Source: Hormiphora californensis (taxonomy: Eukaryota > Ctenophora > Tentaculata > Cydippida > Pleurobrachiidae). From it: DNA of 64,000 nucleotides. Numbering within the stretch: position 1 is the stretch's first letter; each line of letters opens with the position of its first letter. Below the pieces are notes generated by a model. That model searched no databases and was not told the origin of the DNA. It was given only the letters and a program-made list of their open reading frames with translations. Shown one piece after another: positions 25,188-35,498 of this stretch. The stretch spans positions 1,392,077-1,456,076 of the forward strand of contig CM035360.1 of the NCBI GenBank assembly GCA_020137815.1, in the 5' to 3' direction. The position numbers and the translations under genes are program-made.

Positions 25188-27422
25188 ATGCCAGCATTCC
25201 CGCCCCAGTACACCCCCGATGAGATTCACGTTACCAAGGAGATCCCCAAGTTTGGGAGGAGGAATGCAGAGGATGATGATCTTTATAATGATGTTTTCAG
25301 GTCGGTTAATATAGTCTGTGCTATGAGGTTTTCAGGTTTTATAGGGTGAGAGACTTTTGAGGTCGGTTTGTCTGCGTAGCGATGTTTTTTTCAGGTTAGG
25401 TCACCAGAGTTTTCAGGTTGGTTGAGAGGGAGGGGGTAGGGTAGGGTAGGGGTAGGGAGCTGGGAGGGAAAGAGGGAGGGAGAACATCTGTGAAAGGTAA
25501 ATAAGGTCGTATCGTACATCCCGCCAATCAAATCATGACGATTATAATATTCATCAGAGAGAAAGAGAAGAAGGCTACAAAGAGGGTTCATTCGGCAAAC
25601 ATTGACCTTGCAGCTAGAGTAGAAATCTTTCAAGCATCTCTTGCAAGAGACGATCTCTTACAAGACGCTCGAGAAAGGTAACAAACAAGTAACGGGGGAA
25701 TTTGTAGTAGAGAGGTGGTTTTGAGTATTTTGTTCTACTAATAGCTGCCTGATAGTTAAAATGAATATATATCCCATTTACAATCCCCCAATCAATCCCA
25801 GGAAAAACCTACAATATCCACAGACATCCATCTCCCCCACCACGACAGTACAATCTGCAGCTCCGTCAGAAGTACAGTATCCCATAGTCCAGGTAATATT
25901 AGAAACTGTAATTTGATGATCAGAAACTGTAATTTGATGATCAGAAACTGTAATTTGATGATCAGAAACTGTAATTTGATGATCAGAAACTGTAATTTGA
26001 TGATCAGAAACTGTAATTTTAGGTAACATTGACATTCAATTTTAGAAAATAGGCAATCCCATAGACCCAATATATTGTCCGTTCAGGCGCCACAACAACC
26101 CGAGAAGAAGCAGCAGCAGCAGCAATCAAAAGTACAGAAGGATCCCTTTCATGGGAGGGCCATGGCCCGGGGTATCACAGAGTCAGGGACTTGCCTGTTT
26201 TGTGGCTCCTATCATACTGTGATAAAGTCAGTCGGGTTCTCCCAACCATCCTGCAAGAAGGTAATTACATATTAGGGGTCTGATTTGGGCCGTAATTGAA
26301 CTACAACCATTCGTTATATCTTCTTTTTTCTCAGGGAAAACGATATGTGGAGTACTTTCAAGGAGTGAAGAAAAAACAAGAAAATCTCAGAAGAAAAGTA
26401 TAATATTTTGTTCGTCTGTTTCTCTGGCAAATAAATAGATTTTTTGAACTGTATTATAGTGTCTACCAGCTACCTGTCTGTCTTTGTTTTTACCAGATCT
26501 GTGCGTTTGTCTGTCTGTCTGTCTCTCTGATTACATCAAGTCTATATCCCACTACAGCAAGAAGAAAACACGACGCTGCTGGTAAAGTTGAATAATAAGC
26601 GTGATCTGATGACTAAAATCCTCCGTGAAGCCGAGGAAAAGAGAAAGGAAAGAGAGGAAATGATGGATAAACATCGGGCTTACATTGACTCTCTTCCAAA
26701 TCCTGGTATATTAAACTTTTCCCTATCCTTTATACAATTTATCATGTTTATGTTTTCCCACTCCATGTTTCGTACTCCATACTAGACTCTATGTATGGTT
26801 CATTAATCATTATCCATACTCCCTACTCCGTGCTACGTATATATGATTTCCAGCTCCCTTTCTCTACTCATTATTCTCACACTATAACCTCTTCTCAGTG
26901 CGGGTAACTCATGAGGTAGGACGGCGTATGGCCCATGGTTCCACCCCTCCCGCTGCTCCACCCCCGGCTGCAGCTGCCCCTCCTCAAGCAGTCCATGGTC
27001 CTCCAGCCCCACCCCCATTTAGTGACCTGGACGGTACCTCAATAGAGTCAGACCAGCAGCAGCCGCAGTACATGGGAGCGGTGGTAAGGAGAGCACCCCC
27101 ACCCTCCAGACCTGCTTATCAGGAAGAATTTGAGAGAAGAGGATATCCGCAATACCAAGCGGAGAGACCTCCTTATCAGGAGACAGGAGTAAGACCACCT
27201 TATCAAGAGGCTGCAGTGAGACCTCCATACCAGGAAGCGGCTGCAGTAAGGCCTCCATACGGGGGCCATCATCCCCGACCGCCATACCAAGAAGTCCCCG
27301 CCAGGCCGCCGTATCAAGAGGCCCCTGTTAGGCCACCGTACCAGGAGGCCCCTGTTAGACCACCTTACAATACCCTCCCTCGGCCCCCTTACGGGAATCG
27401 CCAAAGGCCATGGGGTTATTAG
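25188..27422 (+). CDS. Unrecognised protein with RPPYQEA repeats
   Basis: Exons 25188-25300, 25558-25677, 25802-25892, 26087-26260, 26335-26397, 26558-26705 and 26899-27422 give 410 residues. Features in order: MPAFPPQYTPDEIHVTKEIP, a basic helix (EKEKKATKRVHSANIDLAAR), a Gln-rich run, a small Cys segment (GTCLFCGSYHTV...PSCKK, C-x2-C-x17-C), a coiled coil (LREAEEKRKEREEMMDKHR), and a Pro/Ala-rich tail with about ten PPYQEA(A/P)VR repeats ending GNRQRPWGY. The start is the first ATG after a TA-rich spacer. Not recognised. The Tyr-Pro repeats resemble disordered, condensate-type tails; that is inference only. Confidence 0.78.
25903..26017. repeat. 21-bp tandem repeat, six copies
   Basis: Unit AAACTGTAATTTGATGATCAG, nearly perfect, in an intron of the RPPYQEA gene directly after the donor at 25893. 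Confidence 0.95.
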
Positions 27423-27861
27423 GAGGGGGTCCGATCTTAGTGGATTTTCAAAAAAGATAGGTCCATCAACAGAATTGATTATTTTTTGGTCAGAAAGAAA
27501 GGTACACGACAAGCTCAACTCTTCGCTGCATTGTTCTGCGTTCCCCTATTTTAGGAAGAATTTTCTTCCAAATTTGGTATTTTTGGGAGGGGTTTCAGGG
27601 AAAACAACTTCTAATCTTGAAGAAAGTCGTGCTTTTTTTAATCACTTACAGTGACAGATCTGTTTATGTTTTACATGTTCAAAATATATTTATCAACTTT
27701 TCAACCCTGCTGTCGTTCATCGTGTACCTAAGTCCCAACTAATCTGTTTCTAAACTGTTTTCGAGATAGAGAATTCGGAAACCGTAAAAAGTTAAGGTCA
27801 GATTCCTTTGAGCCTGCTACTTTTAAAACCCAAACTAAATTCCCATCCCTCTCCTCTAGTG

Positions 27862-28104
27862 ATGGCTCGGAGCGCTCTCCAAAAGAAGATATTGGTGCAG
27901 TACCGGGAATTCCTTCGACTCACCTGGGACAACCCATCACTAAAGGATCATGTTAGGACTGAGTATAGGAAATTTGGGGACGAGGTCGCTAGATCGGACT
28001 TTCTGCACATTGAGCATTTGTTGCGTCGGGGTGAGAAACAGCTGAAAATGTTGAAAAGAGAGGGTGTGGATAAGATCCACTATCGAGGACCGAAAGGCAG
28101 TTGA
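27862..28104 (+). CDS. SDHAF1: Succinate dehydrogenase assembly factor 1
   Basis: 80-residue LYR-family protein; the family carries Fe-S clusters from the HSC20 chaperone system to SDHB during complex II assembly in the mitochondrial matrix. The sequence has the LYR-type motif as QYREFLR near residue 14, and the SDHAF1 signature RSDFLHIEHLLRRGEKQLKM at about 42-61, matching the arginine-rich segment that binds the SDHB-cluster complex. The human protein is 115 residues with a longer tail. The first ATG follows a CTCCTCTAG that may be a 5'-UTR splice acceptor. Single coding exon. Confidence 0.9.
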   Translation: MARSALQKKILVQYREFLRLTWDNPSLKDHVRTEYRKFGDEVARSDFLHIEHLLRRGEKQLKMLKREGVDKIHYRGPKGS

Positions 28105-28394
28105 GAATCTAGTTGATATAAAATTATGTTTTAAATTGGGAATTGTCGATGAGTTTTGAAATAATATATGAGTTTTCAAGAAGTGATTCCTAAATATAAT
28201 GAATCTCGAACAATTTGTAAATATCTGTGGACTGTGACCCCCAGACCCAAAGTAACAATTATCGTGATTATATTTTGGAGCGTGTTGTATTTGTTTGGTT
28301 GTTTTGTACAAACCTTTAGCCGATATATCAAACTAATTAATCATTCTCCCGCCCTTCTCCCGTAGTGGAAATTCCACTGACGTAAAATAATATG

Positions 28395-28430
28395 TACAGG
28401 GTGTCCCAGGCCAAAGTGGGACACCCTGTA
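28395..28430. repeat. Hairpin TACAGGGTGTCCCA
   Basis: 14-bp arms TACAGGGTGTCCCA / TGGGACACCCTGTA around an 8-base loop, flanked by TA. It could be a tiny terminal-repeat relic or a stem in the SDHAF1-DPH3 spacer. Confidence 0.7.
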
Positions 28431-28494
28431 TGTAACACTTCATGTAACAATTCCATCCCTCCCTCTTCCATAAAACAGCATGTAGTTAGTTGTC

Positions 28495-28934
28495 ATGACA
28501 ACGTTTCACGATGAAATTGAGATAGAGGACATGGAGTATGATGAGGATGAGGAAACATATTTCTATCCCTGTCCTTGTGGTGACTTGTTCAGCATCACGT
28601 GAGTAGATGATAGATCCCTGAATATTACTTTTACCCGGGGTAGGAATCCCCTTGGAATGTTCCCCCTCCCCGGGAAGGGATCTCTCTGGATATCTCAGCT
28701 GATCTATATTATAATCTTCCCCTCTCTTTCCCAAAAACGGAGAAATCTCTAGGTTTCACAATTCACATGCACCCCCCTCTCTCTCTCTCCAGAAAGCAGG
28801 AGCTGGAAGATGGTGAGGAGATAGCAAAATGCCCCTCCTGCTCACTGATGGTCCGTGTTATTTATGATAAGGACGATTTTCTGAAAAATACCGCAAATAA
28901 TACCGCCCGAATGAGTCAACAACAAACTGCATAA
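28495..28934 (+). CDS. DPH3: Diphthamide biosynthesis protein 3 (CSL zinc finger)
   Basis: Exons 28495-28598 and 28793-28934 give 81 residues; the human protein has 82. DPH3 is the iron-binding electron donor for the DPH1-DPH2 enzyme that starts diphthamide synthesis on eEF2. The CSL-type metal site is complete: [11 protein letters not shown] and [14 protein letters not shown]. The start [20 protein letters not shown] matches the conserved N-terminus. The intron site falls within FSIT|KQEL. Confidence 0.96.
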
Positions 28935-29101
28935 CCATCATCATGATGACGTCATAATTCCACGGCTGTGTGATGCTTTCTAAGTTATTTAGTTTTTTAT
29001 TTGTTTTACTAAAACAGTTTTAGTAACGGGATTCAAAGTGTATTGAACTGTACCTGCCTCGTACTTGTCTATTTCTGTCTCATAATCCTCCCTTCAGTAG
29101 G

Positions 29102-30272
29102 ATGTTGAGTGACCAAGTTGAAGCAGATCCTGAACAACAGACGACTCACAATACTGCAGACACTGAGCCTCCGAATGAAGCAGACACTGAGCCTCAGGAG
29201 GATATATATCAACCCCCGACATTGATACCCCAGGCACAGCTTGATGCAGAGTGGAAGAAAACTCAGGAGGATTTTGACAGGTATGTTGCTGAGTACACAT
29301 TCCCTGATGACATGACAAAAAGTGGAAGGAAGAAGATGACCAAGAGACTGCATTTTGAATTCTTTAAAAAGATCCGACGGAAGATCGAGCGGGAGAAGTG
29401 GAAGAGGAAGCGGGCGAGGTGTAACACTGAAGGCACCACGCTGCCTCCAAAGCGACGGAAGACCATAAAGCTGGCGGAAAGTACCAATAAACTGCGAATT
29501 AGCAGTGGACTGTAGTTTTGACGATCTTATGGTAGAGAGAGACATAGTGAAACTATCAAAACAGATCCAGAGATGCTACGCGTTAAACAGACACATGTCT
29601 AAGCCCATCCAATTTCACCTCACCAACATTCAAGGCAAAACACTCGCCCGTATGGATGATCACGTTGACGGTTATAAAAACTGGGACGTCCATATAAAAT
29701 CGGAATCTCTCTCAGAGCTTTTCCCACGCTCCAGTGACGTTGTCTATCTCTGTGCTGAGTCTGAAAATACTCTCACGGAGTTTGATGATAGCAAAATTTA
29801 TGCTATCGGTGGTTTTGTTGATCACAATGCTCATAAAGGTGTGGCGTATGAGAGGGCTGTAGCGGCAGGGTTTAGCCACGCTCGTCTTCCCATTGACAGT
29901 TTCTTTACTCTCGCGACAAGGAAGGTTCTCACTGTGTGCCATGTGTTTGAGATTATCAAGAATTTTACCGAAAGTGGAAATTGGGAACAGGCCATCAAGT
30001 TGACGATTCCTGCTCGGAAGGGACTAGAGACTAAGACGGATGGAGAGTGTTTCATGACGGAGGGAGATACTACGGCTGAGGGAGATAATACAGCTGAGGG
30101 AGAGAGTAAGACTGGGAAAGAGAGTAAGACTGAGGGAGAGAGTAGTGTTGTTGAGATTGGTGTCGGTGACAACAGTCCCGGGAAATACAGTGAATTTGGA
30201 TCAACTAGTAAAGCTGAAAAGAGTTCTTTTAAAGAGGCTGGAGAAGGATGTAAATCTGAAGGTCATGAGTGA
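29102..30272 (+). CDS. TRMT10A: tRNA (guanine-9-N1) methyltransferase, TRMT10A type, with frameshift
   Basis: SPOUT methyltransferase that makes m1G9 in tRNA. Residues from 29102 (MLSDQVEADP...) carry the basic helix KRLHFEFFKKIRRKIEREKW; the catalytic domain (from about 29505) has VDCSFDDLMV, QIQRCYALNRH, YLCAESENTL, IGGFVDHNAHKG with the conserved Asp, and RKVLTVCHVFEIIKN for SAM binding. A one-base frame change at about 29500 (in GCGAATTAGCAGTGGAC) separates the two parts: the first frame stops at 29515 just where the second begins. No GT-AG intron fits. The tail is Glu/Lys/Ser-rich with TEGE repeats. The strong conservation on both sides suggests either a sequencing error or a very recent lesion. 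Confidence 0.85.
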
Positions 30273-30396
30273 TTTATTGTTTGATGTTTGTCTGACTTTT
30301 TATTAACTTATTACTTGGGAAGTGTTGTGTTTCTACTCAGTTTGAAACCGTTTTGAGTTTTAATCAACTCTCATTTCTCAATATTTTAGTTTTAAA

Positions 30397-31230
30397 ATGG
30401 GACGAAACAAACGTAAGCAACGAAAACCTGCCAACTCCGATCGACTTGAAAGACGGGTTGAGTTCGCTGAGGAAAATTACAAAAAACATGAGACAGAATT
30501 CGAGACTTTCCTCGCTGATTACCAATTTTCTTCTGATCTCACTGCTCCTGGAAAGGCAACTCTTATCACTAAATTTCGGAGTTCATTTTTTGAGAAGGCC
30601 CTTCGTAAGTTTAATGCTGCTAAGTTGAAACGTTACGGTGGCGAAAAGCCTGCAAAACGGGCGCGGATTAATCCAGCTGACAGCGCTAACAAGCAGCGAG
30701 TTGTCATTGACTTTAGTAACAACACTAATGAGGAGGTTGATAAACTTGCTAAATTAGTATCCGAGTGTCAGCGGCTCAATATCAGGGTCGCTGACCAACC
30801 ATTCCAGCTTCAATTTGTTAACCCATCAGAAGAATTACAATCGAGACTAAAGGCTAGCGGATTTGGAGGGTGGGGTTTCCGGGCTATGTCAGTAGGTATA
30901 CCATCTCTATCAGACTTGTTCCCAATCCAGGATATTGTTTATTTGTGTGCTAATTCAGAAAACGTTATCTCAGAATTAGATGAATCCAAAGTTTATGTTA
31001 TCGGAGGATTTATCAACCAGAGTGAGAATGGTGTAAAGCAGGCTGGTGGATACAGCCATGCTCGTCTCCCAATTGTAGAGGAGGACAATAATGTCGGGAT
31101 GGTTGAACTGTTTCACATTATAATGAACTGCAGAGAGATTGGTAATATGGAGGAGGCAATCAAGTTTGTGTTTCATCCTCCCAGATCAAATTTGCAGGAA
31201 CCGACCGAATCAGGAAATACTAGTCCCTGA
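30397..31230 (+). CDS. Diverged TRM10-like paralogue with MITE-derived C-terminus
   Basis: 277 residues, one exon, 124 bp after the TRMT10A-like gene and clearly its tandem duplicate: the basic helix (FFEKALRKFNAAKLKRYGGE), QRVVIDFSNNTNEEVDKLAK, YLCANSENVISELDESKVYV and GGYSHARLPI align. The active part has changed: the copy-1 motif GGFVDHNAHKG is GGFINQSENG here, losing the conserved Asp, and RKVLTVCHVFEII is shortened to NNVGMVELFHII, so SAM binding and catalysis are doubtful. The last eleven residues (QEPTESGNTSP) and the stop come from a MITE inserted at 31195. Past the MITE the old reading frame can be followed as SDKGDGEASGS and a stop. The frame is otherwise intact, so a non-catalytic function is possible. 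Confidence 0.85.
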   Translation: MGRNKRKQRKPANSDRLERRVEFAEENYKKHETEFETFLADYQFSSDLTAPGKATLITKFRSSFFEKALRKFNAAKLKRYGGEKPAKRARINPADSANKQRVVIDFSNNTNEEVDKLAKLVSECQRLNIRVADQPFQLQFVNPSEELQSRLKASGFGGWGFRAMSVGIPSLSDLFPIQDIVYLCANSENVISELDESKVYVIGGFINQSENGVKQAGGYSHARLPIVEEDNNVGMVELFHIIMNCREIGNMEEAIKFVFHPPRSNLQEPTESGNTSP

Positions 31231-31303
31231 TTGGCTGATTACCAGTCACGTGACCTAAATAACGAGTTCTGATTGGCTATTTACTTTATTCGGTCGGTTC
31301 CTG
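31195..31303. mobile_element. hAT MITE, 109 bp, copy 1 (in coding sequence)
   Basis: Ends CAGGAACCGACCGAATCAGG and CGGTCGGTTCCTG; flanked by a perfect 8-bp duplication CAAATTTG (31187-31194 and 31304-31311). It interrupts the 3' end of the TRM10-like frame. All family members have the palindrome GTCACGTGAC in the middle. Confidence 0.97.
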
Positions 31304-31653
31304 CAAATTTGAGTGATAAAGGTGATGGAGAAGCATCTGGAAGTTGATTGTTAATTTTATTATTTTGCATGTAAATTAATGTCAAGTCTTCTTTTATTCA
31401 ACGACTCGTTTGACGTTTTGTCTCCTTACTTTGCCCCCAGAAACCCGACCCCCGACCCAGAAACCCCACCCAATATTCAATAACGATCTCCCAAAGAACT
31501 TTACATTTCAGGGGAAGTTATGACATGAATACTTTGAGGACCTTCTACAACTATTATACTCCTGTTACTGAATCCCGGTAGACCCACTCGGTACTCAGTC
31601 AGGCTTAAATATAATTCTACCCACAGTCAGAGGTTTCCTGTAGTACTTTCAAC

Positions 31654-32466
31654 ATGAGGACTCTCCTCAAATTCGTCATTGGAGCATGTGTTTTCTGTTG
31701 TGTACAGTTCGCAGTTCTACTCTACCTCTCATCTTCCCTTCAAATAGATGGCAATACATCAGGAGCACAGGAGGGAGTTAGGAAGCGATCGCCCAAACTC
31801 ATTTACGAGACTTTTGACAACCAACCGGTTTGGAAAACTAGGCTTCCAGATTCACCCGATAGTGAGGTCGTCGTCTCATTAAAGGGACTATCCCAGGTTC
31901 AGATGAAGTTGTATAAAGAGGGTATGGGACTCCGGAGAGAGTTGAAGTTGGATCAATCTGGGGTGTTCAGGTGTGATGGGGGCAAGGTGGTCCTGGATCT
32001 TGCCAGTGTGAATGATGATTTTTGTGATTGTGAGGATCATACAGATGAACCTGCAACCGCTGCCTGCTATAATGTGAGTTTTACTCTTTCTCTTTTTTAC
32101 TGTTTCTCTTTTTTACTGTTTCTCCTTCCCTCTCAATTTCTCTCGTTATTGTCTATCTTTCGATTCCCTCCCTCGATCGGTAGATAGACTCTATTCACCT
32201 CTTTCTAACTCTCCCTCTTTCTCCCCCTCTATCTATCTTTCTCTGATCATGATCTATTAATTTAGTGAAAAGATGTTTCTTCTTTTTTTAAAACTTGCTC
32301 TTTTTCTTTCCCTCTTCCTCTCTCCATTTCTCCTATTCCTCAGGGTGTATTCTGGTGTACCCCGGACGTCAAGATACCCAGTTCGCACGTTAATGATGGA
32401 TTCTGTGACTGTTGCAATGGTCGAGATGAATGGGAGGGTAAAGTTCATTGCCTACCGTGTACCTAA
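31654..32466 (+). CDS. Short glucosidase II beta-like membrane protein
   Basis: Exons 31654-32073 and 32344-32466 give 180 residues. A signal anchor (LLKFVIGACVFCCVQFAVLL) is followed by a linker and then two PRKCSH-type LDLa-like calcium modules: FRCDGGKVVLDLASVNDDFC with DCEDHTDEP, and VFWCTPDVKIPSSHVNDGFC with DCCNGRDEW. These correspond to the N-terminal domain of glucosidase II beta (PRKCSH), which binds the catalytic alpha subunit in the ER; the coiled coil, the mannose-6-phosphate-receptor-like domain and the HDEL tail are missing. Stand-alone short forms of this kind occur in other invertebrates. It ends KVHCLPCT and TAA, 16 bases before a MITE, so loss of a longer 3' part cannot be excluded. 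Confidence 0.8.
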
Positions 32467-32482
32467 CATGTGTACTACCTAC

Positions 32483-32591
32483 CAGGAACCGACCGAATCA
32501 GGAAATACTGGTCCCTGATTGGCTAATAACCAGTCACGTGACCTAAATAACGAGTTCTGATTGGTTGTTTACTTGTTTCGGTCGGTTCCTG
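32483..32591. mobile_element. hAT MITE, 109 bp, copy 2
   Basis: Same family as 31195-31303; perfect 8-bp duplication CTACCTAC on both sides (32475-32482 and 32592-32599). Confidence 0.97.
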
Positions 32592-32651
32592 CTACCTACA
32601 TCTACATGTTAGGATGTGAGATCTGCTACCCGTCACCACTGCTGTACCCAA

Positions 32652-32736
32652 TTGGTAACGCAATTACATTGCGGGCACGCTAAAACGTGCCTTACTATCG
32701 CTATGCCCTACCGTAGAGGGGTAATTTCGTTACCAA
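32652..32736. mobile_element. 85-bp MITE with 9-bp target duplication
   Basis: Ends TTGGTAACGCAATTAC and GTAATTTCGTTACCAA pair; the direct repeat TGTACCCAA is present at 32643-32651 and 32737-32745. Nine-base duplications suggest a Mutator-like origin. Confidence 0.8.
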
Positions 32737-33109
32737 TGTACCCAATCAGTGTTTGGGATGTTTTAGTCGGGCTTTCTTTTTTGCGTGTGCCACGCTTCTG
32801 GCTCCTACATATATTTGTTAAGAGTTGTTGCTGCGACAAAATAGACACTATTTTTGTTTCAGTTTTAGTTATAGCTGTTTTAAGTTATGGTCTTCTTTTC
32901 ATTTAATTTTTACCCGGGTTTATAGTTTGCTGAAATTCTGTAACATATTATTATTTGACGTAAACAATATCCGTGTGTTTCTCTCAACCTATAGATCACC
33001 TGTTCATCCTAAAATATCAGTTTCTTTTGGCCACTTGTTCTATCCCAAACCCACACAATTCTTCCCCATAACACAAATCTGACACAACCGCTAATATTTC
33101 TAGTGACAC

Positions 33110-34831
33110 ATGGCACGAAGGAAGAAACGAGCAGCCCCGGCAACGAATGCAGCGGGAGGGTCAACCCCGGAGGTTAACAGAAAGAAAGAGAGGGGTGAGG
33201 TGAGGTTTGAATTTCAGAAACACACGGTAAACAGGGACATCAAGAGGATGAATGGGGAGGTACAGGAAATTGGGGAAGCGGTGAGTTGATATATATAATT
33301 TACCTTTAATTTAACTAATTGTTATTGATGCAGGGCACTTGGTTCGTGGGGGTTGATATATGACATACCCTACTGTACAATAACCCGTGAATGGAACTGT
33401 TCCAATTAATTTACAAATTTCTATTTTTCACAGCTGATCAACCAGAACAACGAGGCACTGAAAAAATTCAAACAAATAACACCTGCTGAGATCGGCAACA
33501 TGACTGTTAAAGATTTTATAGAGGCTGGCTACCTACTGGATTACAATCTCTGCGATCAAGGGAAATTCCTAGCCCTGTCACACTTACATGTGGATTTCAA
33601 GTTAGTTTTGTGACTGAGATTATTGTGAAGTAACATCAAACATGTGATACAGTCGGAGCCTGATTTAATGGCACCCTCGAAGGAAAGGGTTTTCTCCGAT
33701 TGGGGTATCCGCTAAACTGGGGTCAAATACTGTTAATTTCCTATATCGGGGGAAGATTATGCTGCCGTTAAATCGGGGTGCCGCTAAATCGGAGGCCGTT
33801 CAATCGGGGTCCGACTGTATCTTGTGTGAAAAAGAGGGTCGAACAAGGCAAGTTAAATCACTAATTGCCTAACATCACTCCCCCCCCCCCCCCCCAGAGC
33901 ATCAGATATAGAGGCCCATCCGGCTACTAAAGGACGACCAACTGGTACAGCCCCTCGATCGGTTCTAAAACCAGCCACCAAACCTGCTGCAAGGGAGAGT
34001 GTGAGACGGAACTTGGTCGATTTACCCGAGTTTTCTACCCCTGCCCCAGGAACTCTCACAAACGCTCAGAAACTCCTTATCACGCCAAGGGTAGGTTTAG
34101 GCTGCCACCCCTGTTTTTCTTTTTTTTGTTGTTGATGTTAATTGTATTTCTAAGAACACTGCCAATCCATTATCTTGTTCCCGCATTCCTGAATTCCGAA
34201 ACTTCTTCCTCTCTCAATATTAACACAGTGCTGCGAGGGGCCGGTTTGCTTTTTGAGTATTTTAGTCAAAAAACTAACTTTTGATATTTGGTTCAGCTCG
34301 AAGAGCCGGACCAGATGGACTATTCAAAAAGCGCCTTTGCCCACACCTTCCTGGAGAAAAATGAGGTTAACTTTATGCCCAAAACTGGTGTTAACCTCAA
34401 TAAATCATAGACTGCAAGTCATAAGACCATGAAACCGGTTCTAATAGTTAAATCTCGCCAGGGGTATAGTTTATTATTAATATTAATGTGTCCTATCTCT
34501 CTCTCGCTCCCCCCCCTTCCTATGAGTGAAACTTCCTCCCTTATTATCTCTTCAGTCTTCACCTCTCAATATCTTATCTCTCTATCAGCCCTATCTCTCT
34601 CATTCCCTCTGAGTATACCGTGCCCCCTGACCCTTCCTGATCTCCCTGATCCCTCCCCAGGTAGTGCTACCTGCTAAGAAGGGCCACATAGTGGTGTACA
34701 CTGAAAATGGCTCACCCTACCACCTCAACATTCGAACAATGAAAGCGGTGTCCGGGAAACAACAAGACACGGGTGAAGCAGCAGAATCTGAACAGCGACC
34801 CCGCAGGACAACGAGGGCGACAAAACGATAA
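33110..34831 (+). CDS. CDCA8: Borealin-like chromosomal passenger subunit
   Basis: Exons 33110-33280, 33434-33600, 33898-34090, 34297-34365 and 34661-34831 join in frame to 256 residues. Borealin binds Survivin and INCENP through an N-terminal helix bundle and brings Aurora B to centromeres. The N-terminal helix here (HTVNRDIKRMNGEVQEIGEA, then ALKKFKQITPAEIGNMTVKD) fits the Borealin pattern that ends in a short Trp/Phe motif after the helix. A basic, Pro/Thr-rich linker (PRSVLKPATKPAARESVRR) and a small C-terminal domain (KKGHIVVYTENGSPYHLNI) resemble the Borealin dimerisation region. The identification rests on domain order and weak motifs, so it is likely, not certain. Intron 2 holds a Pogo-like MITE. 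Confidence 0.65.
33650..33817. mobile_element. Pogo/Tigger-like MITE, 168 bp
   Basis: Ends CAGTCGGAGCCTGATTTAA and the partial complement AATCGGGGTCCGACTG, flanked by TA on both sides. The style of ends (CAGTCGRACC) is that of Pogo/Tigger elements. Intronic in the Borealin-like gene. Confidence 0.8.
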
Positions 34832-35498
34832 TGGAACTAATGTCTAGACAGAGCAATGTCTGGTTAATATTGTTGGTTCAGAGTTAGCGAGAGATTTAGA
34901 TGTTGTAATCCTCCTTTACATTTATTTGTAAGAGAGGGTCGAACAAAGATGGACACATTTGACGATGTAAGGACGCGAGGTGCAGAGTATTTTAAGCAGT
35001 AAAATTATTTCCACACAGCACTGCACACACTTGTGTAGAAGAAGTATACAAACATTCTTCAGTTGTTCTTCAGTTTAAATTAGCGAATAATAATAGTTAT
35101 TAGTTAAATGTGTAATCAACGTTTTATTTTGTTTGTCAAATGTCAAACCACTAACCAAGAGCCCATATGTTATAGCAAGAATGTTATGATGATTGTTTAT
35201 CCAAAGAACGCGTCAAAGTAAGTTATCAATTGTTTTTTCCTATCATAAATTTCCAATCCCGGCCAGTCCCCCGACCGTATTTTCCAACACACCCAATTTC
35301 ACGCACCCTGTTGCCCACTTTGCGTGACGCGCGATGCTCTTTTTACTAACAAAGGCCCAGCGAGTTCGCGCAACACTATCCCGCGCACTGCTATTCAAAG
35401 CAAATTCGTTCCCACGCTCATATCACGACCGACCTTCAAAGTGTTTTGACAAAATTGGTTCGTGTTGGTCCCTAATGCTAACCGTTCGTTCTTCTCAG
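34832..35498. other. Intergenic and probable 5' UTR of CtIP
   Basis: A donor-like AAAGTAAGTT at about 35216 and the acceptor CTTCTCAG just before the CtIP start at 35499 suggest a non-coding first exon ending near 35217. No other gene seen. Confidence 0.5.
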
